Made by a program: the position numbers and the translations under genes. Positions 1 through 14,476 of a stretch of DNA of 64,000 bases are shown here, piece after piece. Source of the stretch: Strigamia acuminata (taxonomy: Eukaryota; Arthropoda; Chilopoda; Geophilomorpha; Linotaeniidae); contig OX442320.1 in the NCBI GenBank assembly GCA_949358305.1, positions 7,270,259 through 7,334,258 of the forward strand. Reading direction: 5' to 3'. The number at the start of each line of letters is the position of its first letter. Positions within the stretch are counted from its first letter, which is position 1. The notes beneath the pieces were generated by a model. That model was not told the origin of the DNA, made no database searches, and was given only the letters and a program-made list of their open reading frames with translations.

Positions 1-264
1 CAACTGACTAGTTTTTAAAATCCCTTTTAGACTTCTAAACCGGATGTTTAGAAAGTCTAATAAAACGGTCATGTCCGTCCGTCCGTCCGTCTGTTCGCGC
101 ACTTCCTGAATGCGTTTTTCTTTGCTACAATTCTATACAAAAAAGTGTAGAAGGGGTTTAGAAGTCTAATATGTAATGCGTCCATGCATTACAGATGTTT
201 TTTTTTTTTTTTTTTTGTATTGTGATGAAGTAATTTATTGTCTTTCTCGGTTACATTTTTGCAG

Positions 265-3200
265 AATACTTACACGAATGCGGAGAAACTTCTTTCTGCT
301 GCCGAGGAACTCGCTAGAACCGGAGAATGTAACGCTGAAGAAATCTATTCAGTTGCTCAAGAACTTGAGTCGCACATAGCTAGTTTTGCTGCTCGTGTCG
401 AGCAACGGCGACATCTTTTACAGCTTGCTGTTCTTTTCTTTTCTCACGAAAAAGAGGTGAGATAAAATGGCATTGATTAAAATCCAAACTTGGCGACTAA
501 AAAAATAAAATGTATTTTTTCAAAAGTTGTCAACTTGGGCCGAAGAATTGAAACAAGAGTTGCAAAGCAACGAAATAGCAGAGTCGGTCGAAGGTGCCGA
601 ACACTTGCTAGATCAATTTACTCAACAACGCAACTCGACAATTGACGCTGCCGTGAACACGGTGACCGAAGGCGAGGCATTGCTCGAGGAACTAAGGTAA
701 TAACTATGACCGGATAAATGCATAAATACATAAAAAAATATTTTTTCCCATAATTAGCTGAAATTGGCTATAAATGCATACTGTAAAGCTTCAAATTGCG
801 GCCCGGGCGTTTATTTATTTTCCGGAACCGATCTTTCTGGTGCCTATTTGAATCTAGGCAGGATTTACTGTTTTTTTTTTCTAATTTTATTGAAATTATT
901 GATTATTTACATAAATCAATGAGTGAATCACTGATTTCTGTATAAAAATTGGTGATTTTAATTTTATCCCGGCGCTTATTCGGACCCGGCGCCAATTTGA
1001 AGTTTTACTGCTGTATAATATTGGGAATAAAACAGATAAAATAATAAAAATAATCATATTTTTTTGTTCTAAAAGAAATGCCGGGATGTCAGCGGAGATG
1101 GACACAACGGGTTCATACACGAGCGTCGAGGACACGCTCGAGAAGTTGAACAAAACGCGTGAAGAGCTGGAGGAGTTGTGGACGGCTCGCAAACTCAAAC
1201 TCGACCTCTGCCTGCAGCTCCGGCTGTTCGAACGAGATGCTCTGGAGGTTTCCTCGCGCTTGGAAATGTGGTCGGAGGAGTTGCGTCGCTCCGAGCCGGT
1301 GCAGGACCCCGCGAAAGCTGAACACGCGCTGCAGATGCACAGCGAGAACGTGGCCCACATGCAAAACACGGCGTTCGAGGTCCTGCAAAGGGGTCAGGAG
1401 CTCTGCCAACTCTTCGAGACGTCGAGCGTGTCGCTGATGGCCGACAGCCAGTACGACGCGCAGACGCGGATCCAAGTGTTGCTGGAGTTTCTCCACGAAC
1501 GGGAGATGGACTTGGAGGATCTCGCCGAGTTGACCCGAGTCAAGCTGGAACAGTGCATTCAAAAGGGACAGTTTCAAAGCGATGCCAATCAAGTGGTCAG
1601 TTGGATCCGGAAGGGCGAGACTCTACTCGGGGCCACGTTCATGATCCCCACGTGTCTGCAGGAGGCGGAACAAATGAGAAAAGAACACGAACAAGTTCAA
1701 GTCGCGATCGAGGTATTTGATGTGAATTATGGAGTCGTGGGAATGGATTTCGATTTATTTATTTATTTGTTTTTGGTTTAGAAAACTCACAGCAGCGCAG
1801 TTCAAGTGCAGCAGAGGGCGGAAGCTCTGATCCAAGCCAATCACTACGATCCGGACGGTATCCGTGCAATTGCAGAAGGAATCAGCGCCAAATGGCAGCA
1901 GTTGGTGACTCACGCTGAAGATAGGCACAAACTCGTCATGGCCTCTCTCAATTTCTATAAAACGGCCGAGCAGGTGAGTTGTTGGGACTAGGGAAACCGG
2001 ATGAAAAATCACGGAACCGGTAATTTTGAAAAAATAACCGGTTTCGTCTAAAATTGTCAAAATGTTGTTGAAACGTCATTTTCGTCATCGAAACGTTACA
2101 TTTTTAACAAAAAACAGCCATTTTTACATTGAGAAATGGCTAAATCGGGTCATTTTTGACAAAAAAAAACGGCCATTTTTGACGAAAAACGGCCATTTTT
2201 TACGAAAAACGGCTATTTTTTACGAAAAACAGCCATTTTTACATTGAGAAATGGCTGATTTTTTTTAGTCTCGGGAATACCAATTTCTCAGGAGTACCGG
2301 CCATTTTGGTACCGGGAACCGGGAATTAAAAAAGGCGGAAAAACTGAAGGCTTAGTTGGGAATTTGCGCTTGTTTTCGAGTGGTTTGTTGATGCTGTTTA
2401 ATTTTTTTTTAAGGTTTGTTCTGTCTTGGATAGTTTGGAAAGGGAATACCGCCGGGAAGAAGATTGGTGCAGTAGTGAAAAGTCGTCGTCGTCTGATAAG
2501 GTGACGATGCTCAATCAGTTGATTAATAAACACCAAGAACAAAAGGAAGCTTTTTTGAAGGTAAAAATATTTGGTTTTTTTTTGTTTTTTTAAATTGGTG
2601 ATTTTTTTTTGGTTTTGGTTAGGCGTGTACTTTGGCGCGTCGTACTGCCGAAACGTTTTTAAAATATTCGGCCAGGAGTTTGCAGTATTACTCTTTCCAA
2701 GGCGAAGCGAATTTGCGTAATCCAGAAGCTCAGGTTAAAGGTGAGAGGCCGATTGGATTTGATTTGATTTGAATTTTGATTTTATTTTCGATTTAATTGT
2801 GTAGGAATCTTGGAACAACTTTTAAAACAGGAGAATCAGGTTCTCGAGTATTGGACTCTGAAGAAGAAGAGTTTGGACCAATGTCAACAATTCGTCCTGT
2901 TCGAACACAGCGCGAAACAAGCGCTCGAGTGGATCCACGACACGGGCGATTACTACCTCACTACTCATACCAATGTTGGCGAAAACCGGCAAGAAACGGA
3001 GAATTTACTCAAGGAGCATAACGAATTCAAGGGGATCGCGAAGGTGCGCGCGAAAAATGGAGGAACGTCGATGAAATTGTTAATTGTGTCGTTTTTTGGT
3101 TCCAGGAGACGAGAGAGCGGGTGAAACTACTTATTCAGCTGGCTGATAGCTTGGTGGAGAAAGGTCACGCTCATGCCAGTAATATAAGGCAATGGGTTGC

Positions 3201-6200
3201 AGCTGTTGATAACCGATATAAAGATTTCAGTTCGCGGATGGACAAATATAGAATGCGGTTAGAGCAAGCTTTGGGAATTCAACAGGAGGTGGCACGGATT
3301 TGTTTCGTTTTTCGTTGAAGTTTAACTAATAAATTGGATCTTGTAGGGTCAGCAGAAGGATTTATCTTTGGATCGTAATAGTGATCCGAGTCTCGATACT
3401 AAAGTCAAGGATACGGCGTCGAAGGAACTGAACGAGGAAAAGAGGAAGTCGGCACGGAGGAAGGAGTGAGTTATATTCGGCGGTTTAATTTAATTTTAAT
3501 TTAATTTAATTTAATTTAATTTAATTTATTTAATTAGATTCATTATGGCCGAGTTGTTGCAGACGGAACGAACGTACGTGAAAGATCTGGAATGTTGCAT
3601 AAAGTATTACGTGGAGGAAATGAGGAAGAATAATGCAACGCCGTGTGGGATTCAGGGGAAGGAGCAGATCGTGTTTGGGAATATCGACGAGATTTATGAT
3701 TTTCATAAAAACGTGTTTCTTAAGGAGTTGGAGAAATACGAAATGATGCCGGAAGATGTCGGGCATTGTTTTGTCACTTGGGTGAGAGAGTGGAGTGGGA
3801 TTTTTGGAGTGTTTAATCGATTTATTGATTTGGTGTTGATTTTTTTTTAGGCTCAAAAGTTTGATATTTATGTCAAGTATTGTAAAAATAAACCGGAATC
3901 GAACACGTTGTTGGTGCAACAGGGTGGAACGTTTTTTGAAGACGTGCAGAAGAAATATAAATTGGATCATCCCATCGCTGCCTATTTGATTAAACCCGTT
4001 CAACGAATCACTAAATACCAGTTGTTACTCAAGGATCTGCAGTCGTGCTGCGAAGAAGGACAAGGAGAAATCAAAGATGGACTCGAAGTGATGCTAAATG
4101 TACCCAAGAAGGCGAATGATGCGATGCATCTGAGTTTGTTGGAGGGATACGATGTAGGTTGGCGGGTTTTGGAGGTTTACGTTCGTTTTTAATTTGTTTT
4201 TTGTTTATTTTTTTGTAGGAAAATATCGAAAAGTTGGGTGAAGTGATTCTCCAAGATATGTTCCAGGTTTGGGATCCGAAACAAATCATTCGGAAAGGAC
4301 GAGAGCGACACATTTTTCTATTCGAGTTGAGCGTGCTTTTTGCTAAGGAAGTTAAGGATACGAACGGAAAGGCGAAATATATTTATAAAAATCAGTTGCT
4401 GGTGTGTTTTGTTGAGGTTTTTGCACGAGTTTTGGTGTTTATTTTTTGTTATTTTGTTCTAGACGTCCGATCTCGGGATCACGGAACACGTGGAAGGTGA
4501 CGAATGTAAATTTGCCGTGTGGACGGGGAGAGCCCCGTTGTCGGATCACCGAATCATCATTAAGGTATTTATAATCGTGTTGTGCAAGGAGGATGTTTGT
4601 GTTGGGAGTTTTACGAGCGGAAAAATACAATTGGATGCGTTTTTTCCTCAGTTTTGTTTTTAGTTTTTAATTTTTATTCGTTTGCGTTTGGATTTAGGCG
4701 TCGTCGTTGGAAGCGAAGCAGTTGTGGGTGAAGAAACTACGCGAGGTTATCCAAGAGACTTATTTCACGTCGACTTTGCCGTTGAATCTTCCGAAATCGC
4801 CGGCGAAAATGTCGAAATCGGGCAGCAATCGCGCCAGCAGGTAATTTAAGACGGGAGAAGGAAGTGAGAAATGTTAAGGAATTTAATAACAAATAATTAA
4901 AAGTAAATTAATTACACGTGTCGAAATTAATAGAATATTTTAATAATATTCATTATTCGTTCACTCGATGTACAATCCGATCGATTTGTTTCGTTTTCTA
5001 ACGTAGATAATTTTACATTTGAATCGAAAATTTAAACAAATAAATTATTTTTTTGCGTTTCCAGGGATTTGGACGAAACTACTTCCTTGGAAGATGGCGA
5101 ACACCACGAAAGAGGATCGCTGGCATCGCTGGGATCCACTAACACCACCGACAGCGAAAAGGTAAGAGAAAAGTCAGAAAAACGCGTTAAAATTGATCTA
5201 AAGTGTAGATTGATGTCGCGCGGCGAATGAAATTATTTTCTTCAATGGAAATTAGGGTTAAAACGTGAGATTTTAGTGGGTGAAATTGTTTGCAACTTTA
5301 AAGCCACGTTCTCCTTCCCCCATCACTCAATTTGCCTCGGTCCAGTTTCGATTGGACCCGCATCTGCATCCGTTGCCAAGGAACGAGAAATGTGACGTCA
5401 TAACCTCTCGCCAGCTTCTCTGCTGCAGTTTAATATCGCATAATTTTACCCCCTCTTCCCTAAGTGCCTACGACAGCAAGGGGAGGGGGTGGGTCCGTGA
5501 GAGATGGTGGACATTTGGTGTTGAGTTTTTGGGATCGAGAAATTCCGCAACCGTTTGGTGTTGTTTCGGTTGAATCGATTTTAAAGCGTGAGTTGTTGCT
5601 CGCGATTTTCGGCGGTGTTTAAGGTAGGGTTTGTTGGTTTTCTGCTTTAATGTTGTTGTTGTTGGGGTTTTAATTGGTTTTATTTTTTGGTTTTGGCGGA
5701 ATTTTGTGAATTTTGTGAATTTGTTTGCATTTTTGATTGGTTTTTAAGTGATTGTTTGTGCGTTTGTTGTTTGAAGGAATATTTAAATGGGGAATTTGTT
5801 TAAATAGGCGTGGAAAGTGCGGTTTAAGCGCAACGGTTGTAAGCGATCCTTGGAGATCGTTTGTTCGCTCGTGTTAATGGGTTTTATTGTTGCTCATCGC
5901 GTTTGTTTGCGCGGTGGATTCTTGACAATCGCATTTAATAACAGCTTGCATTTGGGTGATGATGTTGTTGGGGATTTATGCGAGTTGGATTTCTGAGTAA
6001 TTGAATGCAGTAATTGGGGTTTTTTTGGGGGTGGTGGATGGGTTGAGGTGGTTGGATTATGATTGAGTTGGGAAGATGAAATTTGGGAGTTTTTAGGGGG
6101 GAAATTGTTTTTTTTGTTTTTTTTTTAAATTTTTTTGTTTTTCTGGATGGGTAAAGATGAGCAGCCTTAACATTGATCTTTTAGCAGAGTGGAATTTTAG

Positions 6201-9200
6201 TTGCCATAGAAACGGGCGGCTGGCTGAACGAGCTGACCTTCAGCTCAAGGACAGGGCGGGCTATACGAATTAAACGAAGGATTTTGTACGATTTTTGGAT
6301 TTTTGTTTACGGAAAATTAAAAATTTTAAAATAAATAATTTAAATTAGGGGCCATAAATTACGTAACGTCTTAAGGGGGGGAGGGGGTTTCAAATTTTGT
6401 TATGAGTTGCTACGACGGGGAGGGAAGGTTTGCAATAATGTTACGTAACATTATTGAAATTTTGAAGAAGTAGTTTAAAAGGTCAAAAATACCTGTATTT
6501 ATGAAAATTAAAATTTTAAAATGTCATTTTTAAATTAAAAATTTAAAAATTTAAAATTTAAATTGAAATTACTGAATTTGTATCAAAATTTGGGGGGGGG
6601 GGGGTCAGTTTTGTTACGTAATTTTCGAGGGGGGGGGGGTGTGCGGATTTGTTACGACCTTGTTACAGGGGGGGAGAGGGTCTAAAAACGCAAAAATTTG
6701 CGATACGTAATTTATGGACGGCCCCTTACAGTAGAACCTCGATTATCGGAACACCGGTCATACGAATCTTCGATTATCCGAACAGCAGTAGACTGTTTTA
6801 CCGATCTTTACTGGGTTTTTAATCGATTTTTAATGTTTTTTTTATGATTTCCACCTATTTTTAATCGGTTTTTAATGTTTTTTGACAATTTTTATACGTT
6901 TTTGGTCTTTTTTTAAATGTTTTTTTGACAATTTTTATCCATTTTTGGTCTTTTTTAAATGTTTTTTGACAATTTTTATCCATTTTTGGTCTTTTTTAAA
7001 TGTTTTTTGACAATTTTTATCCATTTTTGGTCAGTTTTAATGCTTTTTAACGATATTTGAATGACTTTTTATTTCCATACGCAGTAACAGTATGTGTATA
7101 AACCTAATGTTCGATTATACAAACAATTCGGTTTTATGAACACCAAATATCTCCCAATTAGTTCGGACAATCGAGGTTCTACCGTGAACTTAAAATATTT
7201 TATTTCGACATTTAAAATTTTTTTTATTTTTATCAAATTTTAATGGAATGTTTATTAATCAAAGAAAAGAATTTAACCCATTGTGACGAACATCAAGATA
7301 TCGATTTTTTTTTAATATATATAATTTTTTTTCGTTCAAATATGCCTTAGCAACTAGATTGGGTAGGTTGGTGAACTTGATGCAAATTCTTGACATGATT
7401 AATGGGCTCGGCAGGAATTTTATTAAACCAAACTTTGGATGTTTATATAAACTTTTTATTATTATTATTATTTTGTTCTGTGCGTGAGTTTTTGCATTTA
7501 TTCGCATTAGTTTTAATGAGCGTATCGGAAAAAGTTCTCATTGTTTTTATATCATCGTAACCATCACCACAGGTGCGCCAATTAGCCCAGTTTATTTACG
7601 CGTAATTTCTCCACAACCCCGTCCCTACTTTTCGATTGTCTTGTTTGTTGCGCTTCTAATGACGCGTTGTTAGTCAACTCCGTCGTGCGTGTTGATGCGG
7701 TCACCATGGCAACCCAACAATTTCAATTTTTTAATTATCATCGTCGTCGATCATCGATTTCTTACCCATCCCGTTTTCTCAATGGGAATTCGTGGCAACC
7801 TTTGTGTACATTCAATGTTGATGCAGTTTTCTTTTCAATTTTGAAAACGAAAAAAAAAATGGCGGCGATACCGGTTTTTATTTTGATCTATATATCGAAC
7901 ATTTGTTGCATTTCGCCATTCCCTCGCCGATTTTTATCAGATAAAAATGGAAATATTGTTTCTGGCAAGTAATATTGAATTGAAATACCCGTTTGAGAGT
8001 GAATTTAAAGGTAGAAATTCGAGCCAAATAGATGGGAATTAACTGCACGTTTTATTCGCGATGAGCGTAATCATATTTGCTCTTACGTAATTGGTAAACA
8101 GTCCCGTTGAAAGCGGCCATTCGCAGACGGGACTGTATCTCGTGGGCAGATTACACATCCCAGGCCGTTTTTAATCGCCGCGCTGCGGGCTTGTAGTGGA
8201 AAAGGTCAGACGATTGCTGGTCCACACATGTGAAGTGGGCACGTGAAATATATGCGCTGGAATTTATTTAAAACTTTGGACTCGGAGAATAATCACGCGG
8301 AAAAATCGAGCTCTGGAAAACATGAGAAAAATGGCGGCGGGGGAGTAGAAAATTGAAATGTTTGCATTTTTTTTTTTTTTGACATTTTGTTTGCTCGATT
8401 TTGACGAGTTTTTCGACAGAAGTTGATTTATTTTTTGAAATTTGCACGAGTTCAACGACATCGATACATTTTTGACCAATTTCTAACCTCAATTTGGTGG
8501 AAGCTGTTTTTAGCTGTGTGCACAGTCGGATTGGCGCCCCCGAAGTCGAGAGCTGCTCAACAGGATTCTTTGTGCCTCGCATACTTACACACACACACAC
8601 ACACACTCGAGTCATGGATTACATGAAGAGAAAACTGTCTTTACCATGGCTGAAGAGGTCTTTTGATCCTAATTGTGCCCAGTACAATAGGAGGTACAAT
8701 GCGCTCAGTTTTTCGTATTTACCTGAGGAAAGTGACGAGGATGTGTTCGATCAGGTATGAAAATGAAGGAAATAATTGTGTGTTTTTGATCGCTGATTTT
8801 TGGGACGTTATCCGCCATTTTTGTAGAGTTGGTTAATGTTTTTTCTTTAAGAGTCGGTGTAGCCGCTGAAGCGGAATTCCTGGAATTCTTCGTGCAGCGA
8901 GAGCTTATCAGTTGCGTAGAATAACATAAGTAGAAGTAGGATGAATGACGTTGCGGGGATGAAAAAGAAACGGAAGTGAACATTGCCTAGTTTGGTTGTA
9001 ATGTTTACTATAGTGTATATCATGTGGTGAAATGGATTGGATTCATTTTTAGATGGAATAAGTGGGGTTCGAGTGGGTGTTTTAACGATTATGGCGAGGT
9101 CTGCGAGTAGATTAGAGCGAATCAAGATTAAAGTTTTTCGGTTGAGTGATGTCGAACTCGTGATGGCGTGGGGCGATTATGGATTTGATGCGGTGAATTT

Positions 9201-12200
9201 TGGCCGAGTGAAAAATGGTCGAGAATTCGTGTTTGGAGGCTCCAATTTGAAAAATGGTCGAGAATTCGTGTTTGGAGGCTCCAATTTGTTTTATCCATTG
9301 GTTTTTAGGGCGTTGTGGTGTGGAAATGAGTGTTTTTTGAGCTTTTTGCGTGAGAAATTTGAGTTTTGTGTGTGCTTTTGTTATTGGGAAGTTATGCGGA
9401 AAGTTGTGCTGTCATTACTTTCATTAGTGTCTTAAATGTATGGAGAAAAGCTTTTAATCTGCCACGTAAAATGATGGGTTTAGTCACATTATGTAATTTT
9501 GAATGGGATTTAATTTTTTTTTTAATTTTTTTTTTTTGGATGTAAATTAATTTGTCAATATTGAGATAAATCATGGAGGGAAAAGCGGATGTACATTAGC
9601 GTTGGTTTATTTTATGAATTTGTTTTCACATGTGTTGAAATTGATTTTTTTTTTTGTTTTTCGGAGAATTTGTTTGTTTTGTTTTTGTTCGGTTGAATCG
9701 AATTGCAGGTTTGTGCGAATGGGAGTTGGGTAATTCAAATACAAAGGTTTTTAACTTTTTATCACTTGTTTGCGAACCAACGCGGGTTTTCCCACGAAAA
9801 TAAAAATAAAAAATTGTAATTATTTTTTTCTTTTTTTTAAATTATTTTATTTTTTTGTTTCGAACAGGGAAGCGACTTAGTCTGGGTGTGCGAAGAATTC
9901 ACAGCCAACCAGAATTCACAAGAGATCTCCATACAAAAAGGACAACAAGTGGAAGTGGTCGAAGCGGGGGCCGAGTGGTGTCTCGTTCGTTCGCTGCTGC
10001 CCCCAGACGGCGGCGGAGGGGACCGAGCATGCGTCGAAGGACTCGTTCCCACGAGTTGCCTCAAAACGCAGTTCTCAGTGAACATGCGCACTTCGCTGTC
10101 CAAGTTGAGCATGGATAGTGAAGCCCAAGGAGGTAAGAAATTAAGAATAATAAAAAAAATTATAATTTTAAATTTTTATTTTAAGTTTTTTTTTAATTAA
10201 AAAAATTAAAATAAATTTTTTTTTGGGGAAAAAAAAAATGAAAACAACGTGCAGGAGGTGTGTGAATTTACGATAAGTGTTTGGAGATTAAAGAGCGATG
10301 CGAATTGGGTAATTTAAAATGGTGTGACGTCATAAACGGACTGATTCAATTCGCCGGCGAGGCCTTGAACTCTGACCCAGCGTTGCACTTACCCCTATGC
10401 TTGACTCGACACCCCTTGGCAACTTGGTTGAGTTTTCTTCTCTTTGGCCTGGTGATTTGCTCGAGATCTAGCCGTACTGGTTTGGCAATTGTGCCAAACT
10501 GGAGAAAAAGTCGATGGAATTCACGAAAAACTGCGTGTGCAGTTGTTTCGGTGAGAAAAACGACGATCGGAGCGGCGAATCGACGCGAATCATACGCGAA
10601 TGTGTCCGAGGTAAGGGTTAAACCAGTTCCGCACCCATCTTTTTTTTTGCCAACCACGATTCGCGACCGGGTGGGCAAAATCCAAACAAAACGAGCGATT
10701 TTTTGTGGATTTATTTATTTTGTTTGGGAAAATTGGATTTTTTGGTGGATTTATCATCGAGTAATAGTTTTTTTGTTTGCGCTGGTTTATTTTTGGGTTT
10801 TTGTGTATCGGGAGTGATAAAATGTTGCGATTCGCTCGCGTGGTTTTACACGATTGATTTGGTCGCATCGGATTTATTTTTTTTTTTAATTCGGGGAAGG
10901 AAATTTGCTGGATTGCTATAAATAGGTGTTGGATTTGGTGTAGGAAAGTTTAGGGATATGGAATTGCGGTTACGCAGTTAGTTGTGGGCGCTAGGATCAC
11001 GCAAACTTCCTTCCTTCCTTCCTAGTAATGTTACTATAGTTGAAGTGCAAAATGAAAACGGTTACAAGTTAAACTCGGTTCTGGTCGGTTTCCCAGCTCG
11101 TGTAAGTTGATTGATTGCTTCATTTTTGATTAACTGGCGAATTATATTTTTTTTTTTTTGCTTTAATTCTTAGGTAATTGAGATTTTTTTTTTTTTAATT
11201 TCTAATTTGAGGGTTTGTGAGGACACTCAGTTGGCAGTAAATATTTTTAATGATGTGAATAAGTGAAAAATTAGCGGTAGGTGAGTGGGAGAAGTTGTAA
11301 AGTGGTGGAATATTGGGTTTGAAAGGTCTGAATTGGCTAGGGTTTGGTTGTACCGGCGGGAGTTTGTATGTTTATTAGTTAAGGCTGCGTGTTTATTGGA
11401 TTTGATCGATTTTCACATGCCGTGTGAGGAGTTTTACCTGCGGTGGCGTTTGTACATCTCTAAGCTAATTTGCAGGAGTTCAGTGACTAAAGCTGCTCAT
11501 CAATTTTGATGTGCGTGTGAGGAAAGTTAGGGTTAGTTGCGTCGTTTTTTTGCGTGTTGGGAAATTGGGGATTTGGTTTTGTTGAGTAATTGTTGGGTTT
11601 GTGTTTTGATGAATTTTTTGTTTTTTGTTTTTGGTTTAGATTTTCCTGGTATTCTAAACGATACTGTTGCGAGTTCGTCTAATAGCAATACATCTCCAGC
11701 CAATAAACGAAGAAGTACATTCCGGTGGGTAAATTTTTAACGTGGAATATTTTATGTTTAGACTGGTTTAGAAAATGTAAACAAGTTTAAATTTGAGTGC
11801 GCATATTTGAATTGATTTTTTTTTTGTTTATGATTTTTGTTTTTTAGTAAGTGGTTAACAAATCCAGTCCGTAAATTGAGCCACGGTCGATTGGATAAAG
11901 CTGCACTCGAAGCGACCAAAGCGAATGCAAAGAAGAATAACACGACTTCTAAAAATAAGGTAAATAAATAAATAAATAAATTTTTTTTCGAATAAGAGCC
12001 GCAGCTGAGAGAGAAAAAATACCGTATTCTTTTCGATGTTTAACGTAGCAAACGTGTTATGCGTTTGTTACGTTTAATCAGGAGATGATGTCATTTTTGT
12101 TTTAAAATTGAAGTAAAATGTAAATGAATGCAGATAGTGTCAGGTATGTTTTGCGTGCACGTACCCTCAGTGTCAGGCACGATGTTTACAGTGAAAGGGT

Positions 12201-12828
12201 TAAATAAATGAAACTAAAAGCGGAAATTGTAATTGCGGCGGCTCATATTCGAAGAAATAGGGTGAATAAGAAGAAAAATATTGAGATTTTAATTTGATGT
12301 TTATTTTCTAAACAGCAGTTAATTGGTAATGAAGAAATGGGTAACAAATCATCATCACCGAGTCCTCAACAGGAAGACCAAGTAGAAGTGGTAAATTATG
12401 ATTTTTTTTTTTTTTTTTTTTGGGGGGGGGGGGGGAGGGTATTTTTAGTTTTATTGTCACTCAAAACGATTAAGTGGCATTTTTGTTTTTAAATTATTAT
12501 TGTTTTTTTTTATTTTGTTTATTGTACGAGCGGAATTTTGATGTTACATAACTCTGTTACGGTGGCGTGCTAGTCACCACCTTTAGGTTCGAAACTGTTT
12601 CAGTAACGATCGAGGTGTTGACAAATATTTGGCACAAATTTTGAATTTATTTATATTTTTTTTTTTTGGTTATTTTTATTGGGTTTTTAACGAAGTTTGA
12701 TAGGATGATGCGGAATAAAATGTATTAAAATAACGCGAGGTTTTTTTCTTTTAAATAGAAAAGAAATTGTTGCCACAGGAAACTAAATTTGGAATTTGTT
12801 TTTGAGAAAAAGGGGCGGCGAGTTTTTC

Positions 12829-12859
<31 letters not shown>

Positions 12860-14445
12860 GTTTTGTTTGTTGTGAAATAAAAATAAAAACATTATACATC
12901 CTGTTTCGTGATATTTCACATAAGAAAAATTAAAATTAATTTTTTGTTTTGGTTTTATCTTAGAAAACTAAACCGACGAAGATGCGCTCGCAGTCGTTGG
13001 ATCTTAACGGGGAAGAAGACGATGGAGCTGAAATGTTGGAGTTGCCACCGCCCATGCCGATTCAAGATTCGAGGTTCCCTCAAGTTTGTTCGCAGGAAGA
13101 CACCCCACTCAAACGTGTACGGTTCTTTCTATTTTTTTTAAATTTTTTTTTGTTTTTTTTTGTTTTTTTTTTGTATTTTGCGTTCTGTTCTGCTGGCCTC
13201 ATTTTTTCTCTTCAATTCTTTCCGTGTCTTTTTCTTGAGTAGTCTTCCAGTCTGTCCCTGAAGCCGAGGACGCTGCCATCCGACTTGGTGTCTGAAATAG
13301 AACAACTCGTTAAACAACGAATGAGGGTGTGTTGTTGGTGTCGTTTGCATCCTAGTTTTTTTTTTGTTTGGTTTTAGATTTAGATTTATTTTTTTTTTTT
13401 TTTTTTATTTATTAAAAAGTAATTGATGGTTGTTTTGGTGTGATTTTGAATGATTTATGTATTTTTATTGTGGTTTGCTACGCATGTTTTTGTGTTTTTT
13501 GTTGGTTTATTATTATTGTTAAGATTTATTTTTATCGCGTTGTTTAGGAACGGAAAGCTGACCAAATAGCGGAACAGAACCAAACTGAAGAAACAAGTCA
13601 GTCGGAAGGACATAGAACTTCTACCATAGATGAAAATGACGAATCGAATGACGATGTTGAAGAAATCGACGAAGATGCGAGAAAAGCTGCACTCGTTAAG
13701 CGACAGTAAGCGAAATAAAATGTTTTTTACGGTTTTCACCGTTTCTATAAACGGAATGGCAGCAAAAACAACCAAAAACAATACAATGGGCCTAAAAACG
13801 AATCCAAGGCACGTTTTTGTGTACTATTTTGGTGTTTTTATAAATGGTGTAAACCGGAACCTTATGAAATGATAAAAATTGGGAAATGATTTATTAATTT
13901 GTCGATTTTTCAATCTAGTTACGTCACAAAAGAACTTTGCGAGAGTGAAACGGATTATGTTCGCGACTTGAGAACGATAGTTGATGGGTACCAGCAATTA
14001 ATGTTGGATAGAGATGGCGACATCCCGATGCCCGATGCTCTGCGGGGCGGAAGAGACGAAATAGTGTTTGGAAATTTAAGAACGATCTACGAATGGCACA
14101 GAGAGTAAGTATTTGGAAAATAATTTAATTTTTGAAAATTTATTTATTTAATTTTTTTTTTTTAGTATATTCCATGGGGAGTTACACAAATGTCTGAACA
14201 CGCCTAAAGAGTTAGGCGAATTGTTTCCGAGATACGAACATAAGTTACGGCAGTTGTACGAACGGTACTGTCAAAACAAACAGAAGTCTGAATTTATCGT
14301 CAACGAATTTAATACGTACTTTGAAGAACTACGACAGAAACTCGGACATAAGCTTCAACTGTCCGATCTGTTGATAAAACCCGTGCAAAGGATTGTCAAG
14401 TATCAACTGTTGCTGAAGGTTATTGAGCTTGAAATTTATTATTTA

Positions 14446-14476
<31 letters not shown>

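Noticed and set aside
5280-5573. 97-codon ORF in the trio intron
   Set aside because: It lies in GC-richer sequence that more likely reflects regulatory DNA; the peptide looks random.
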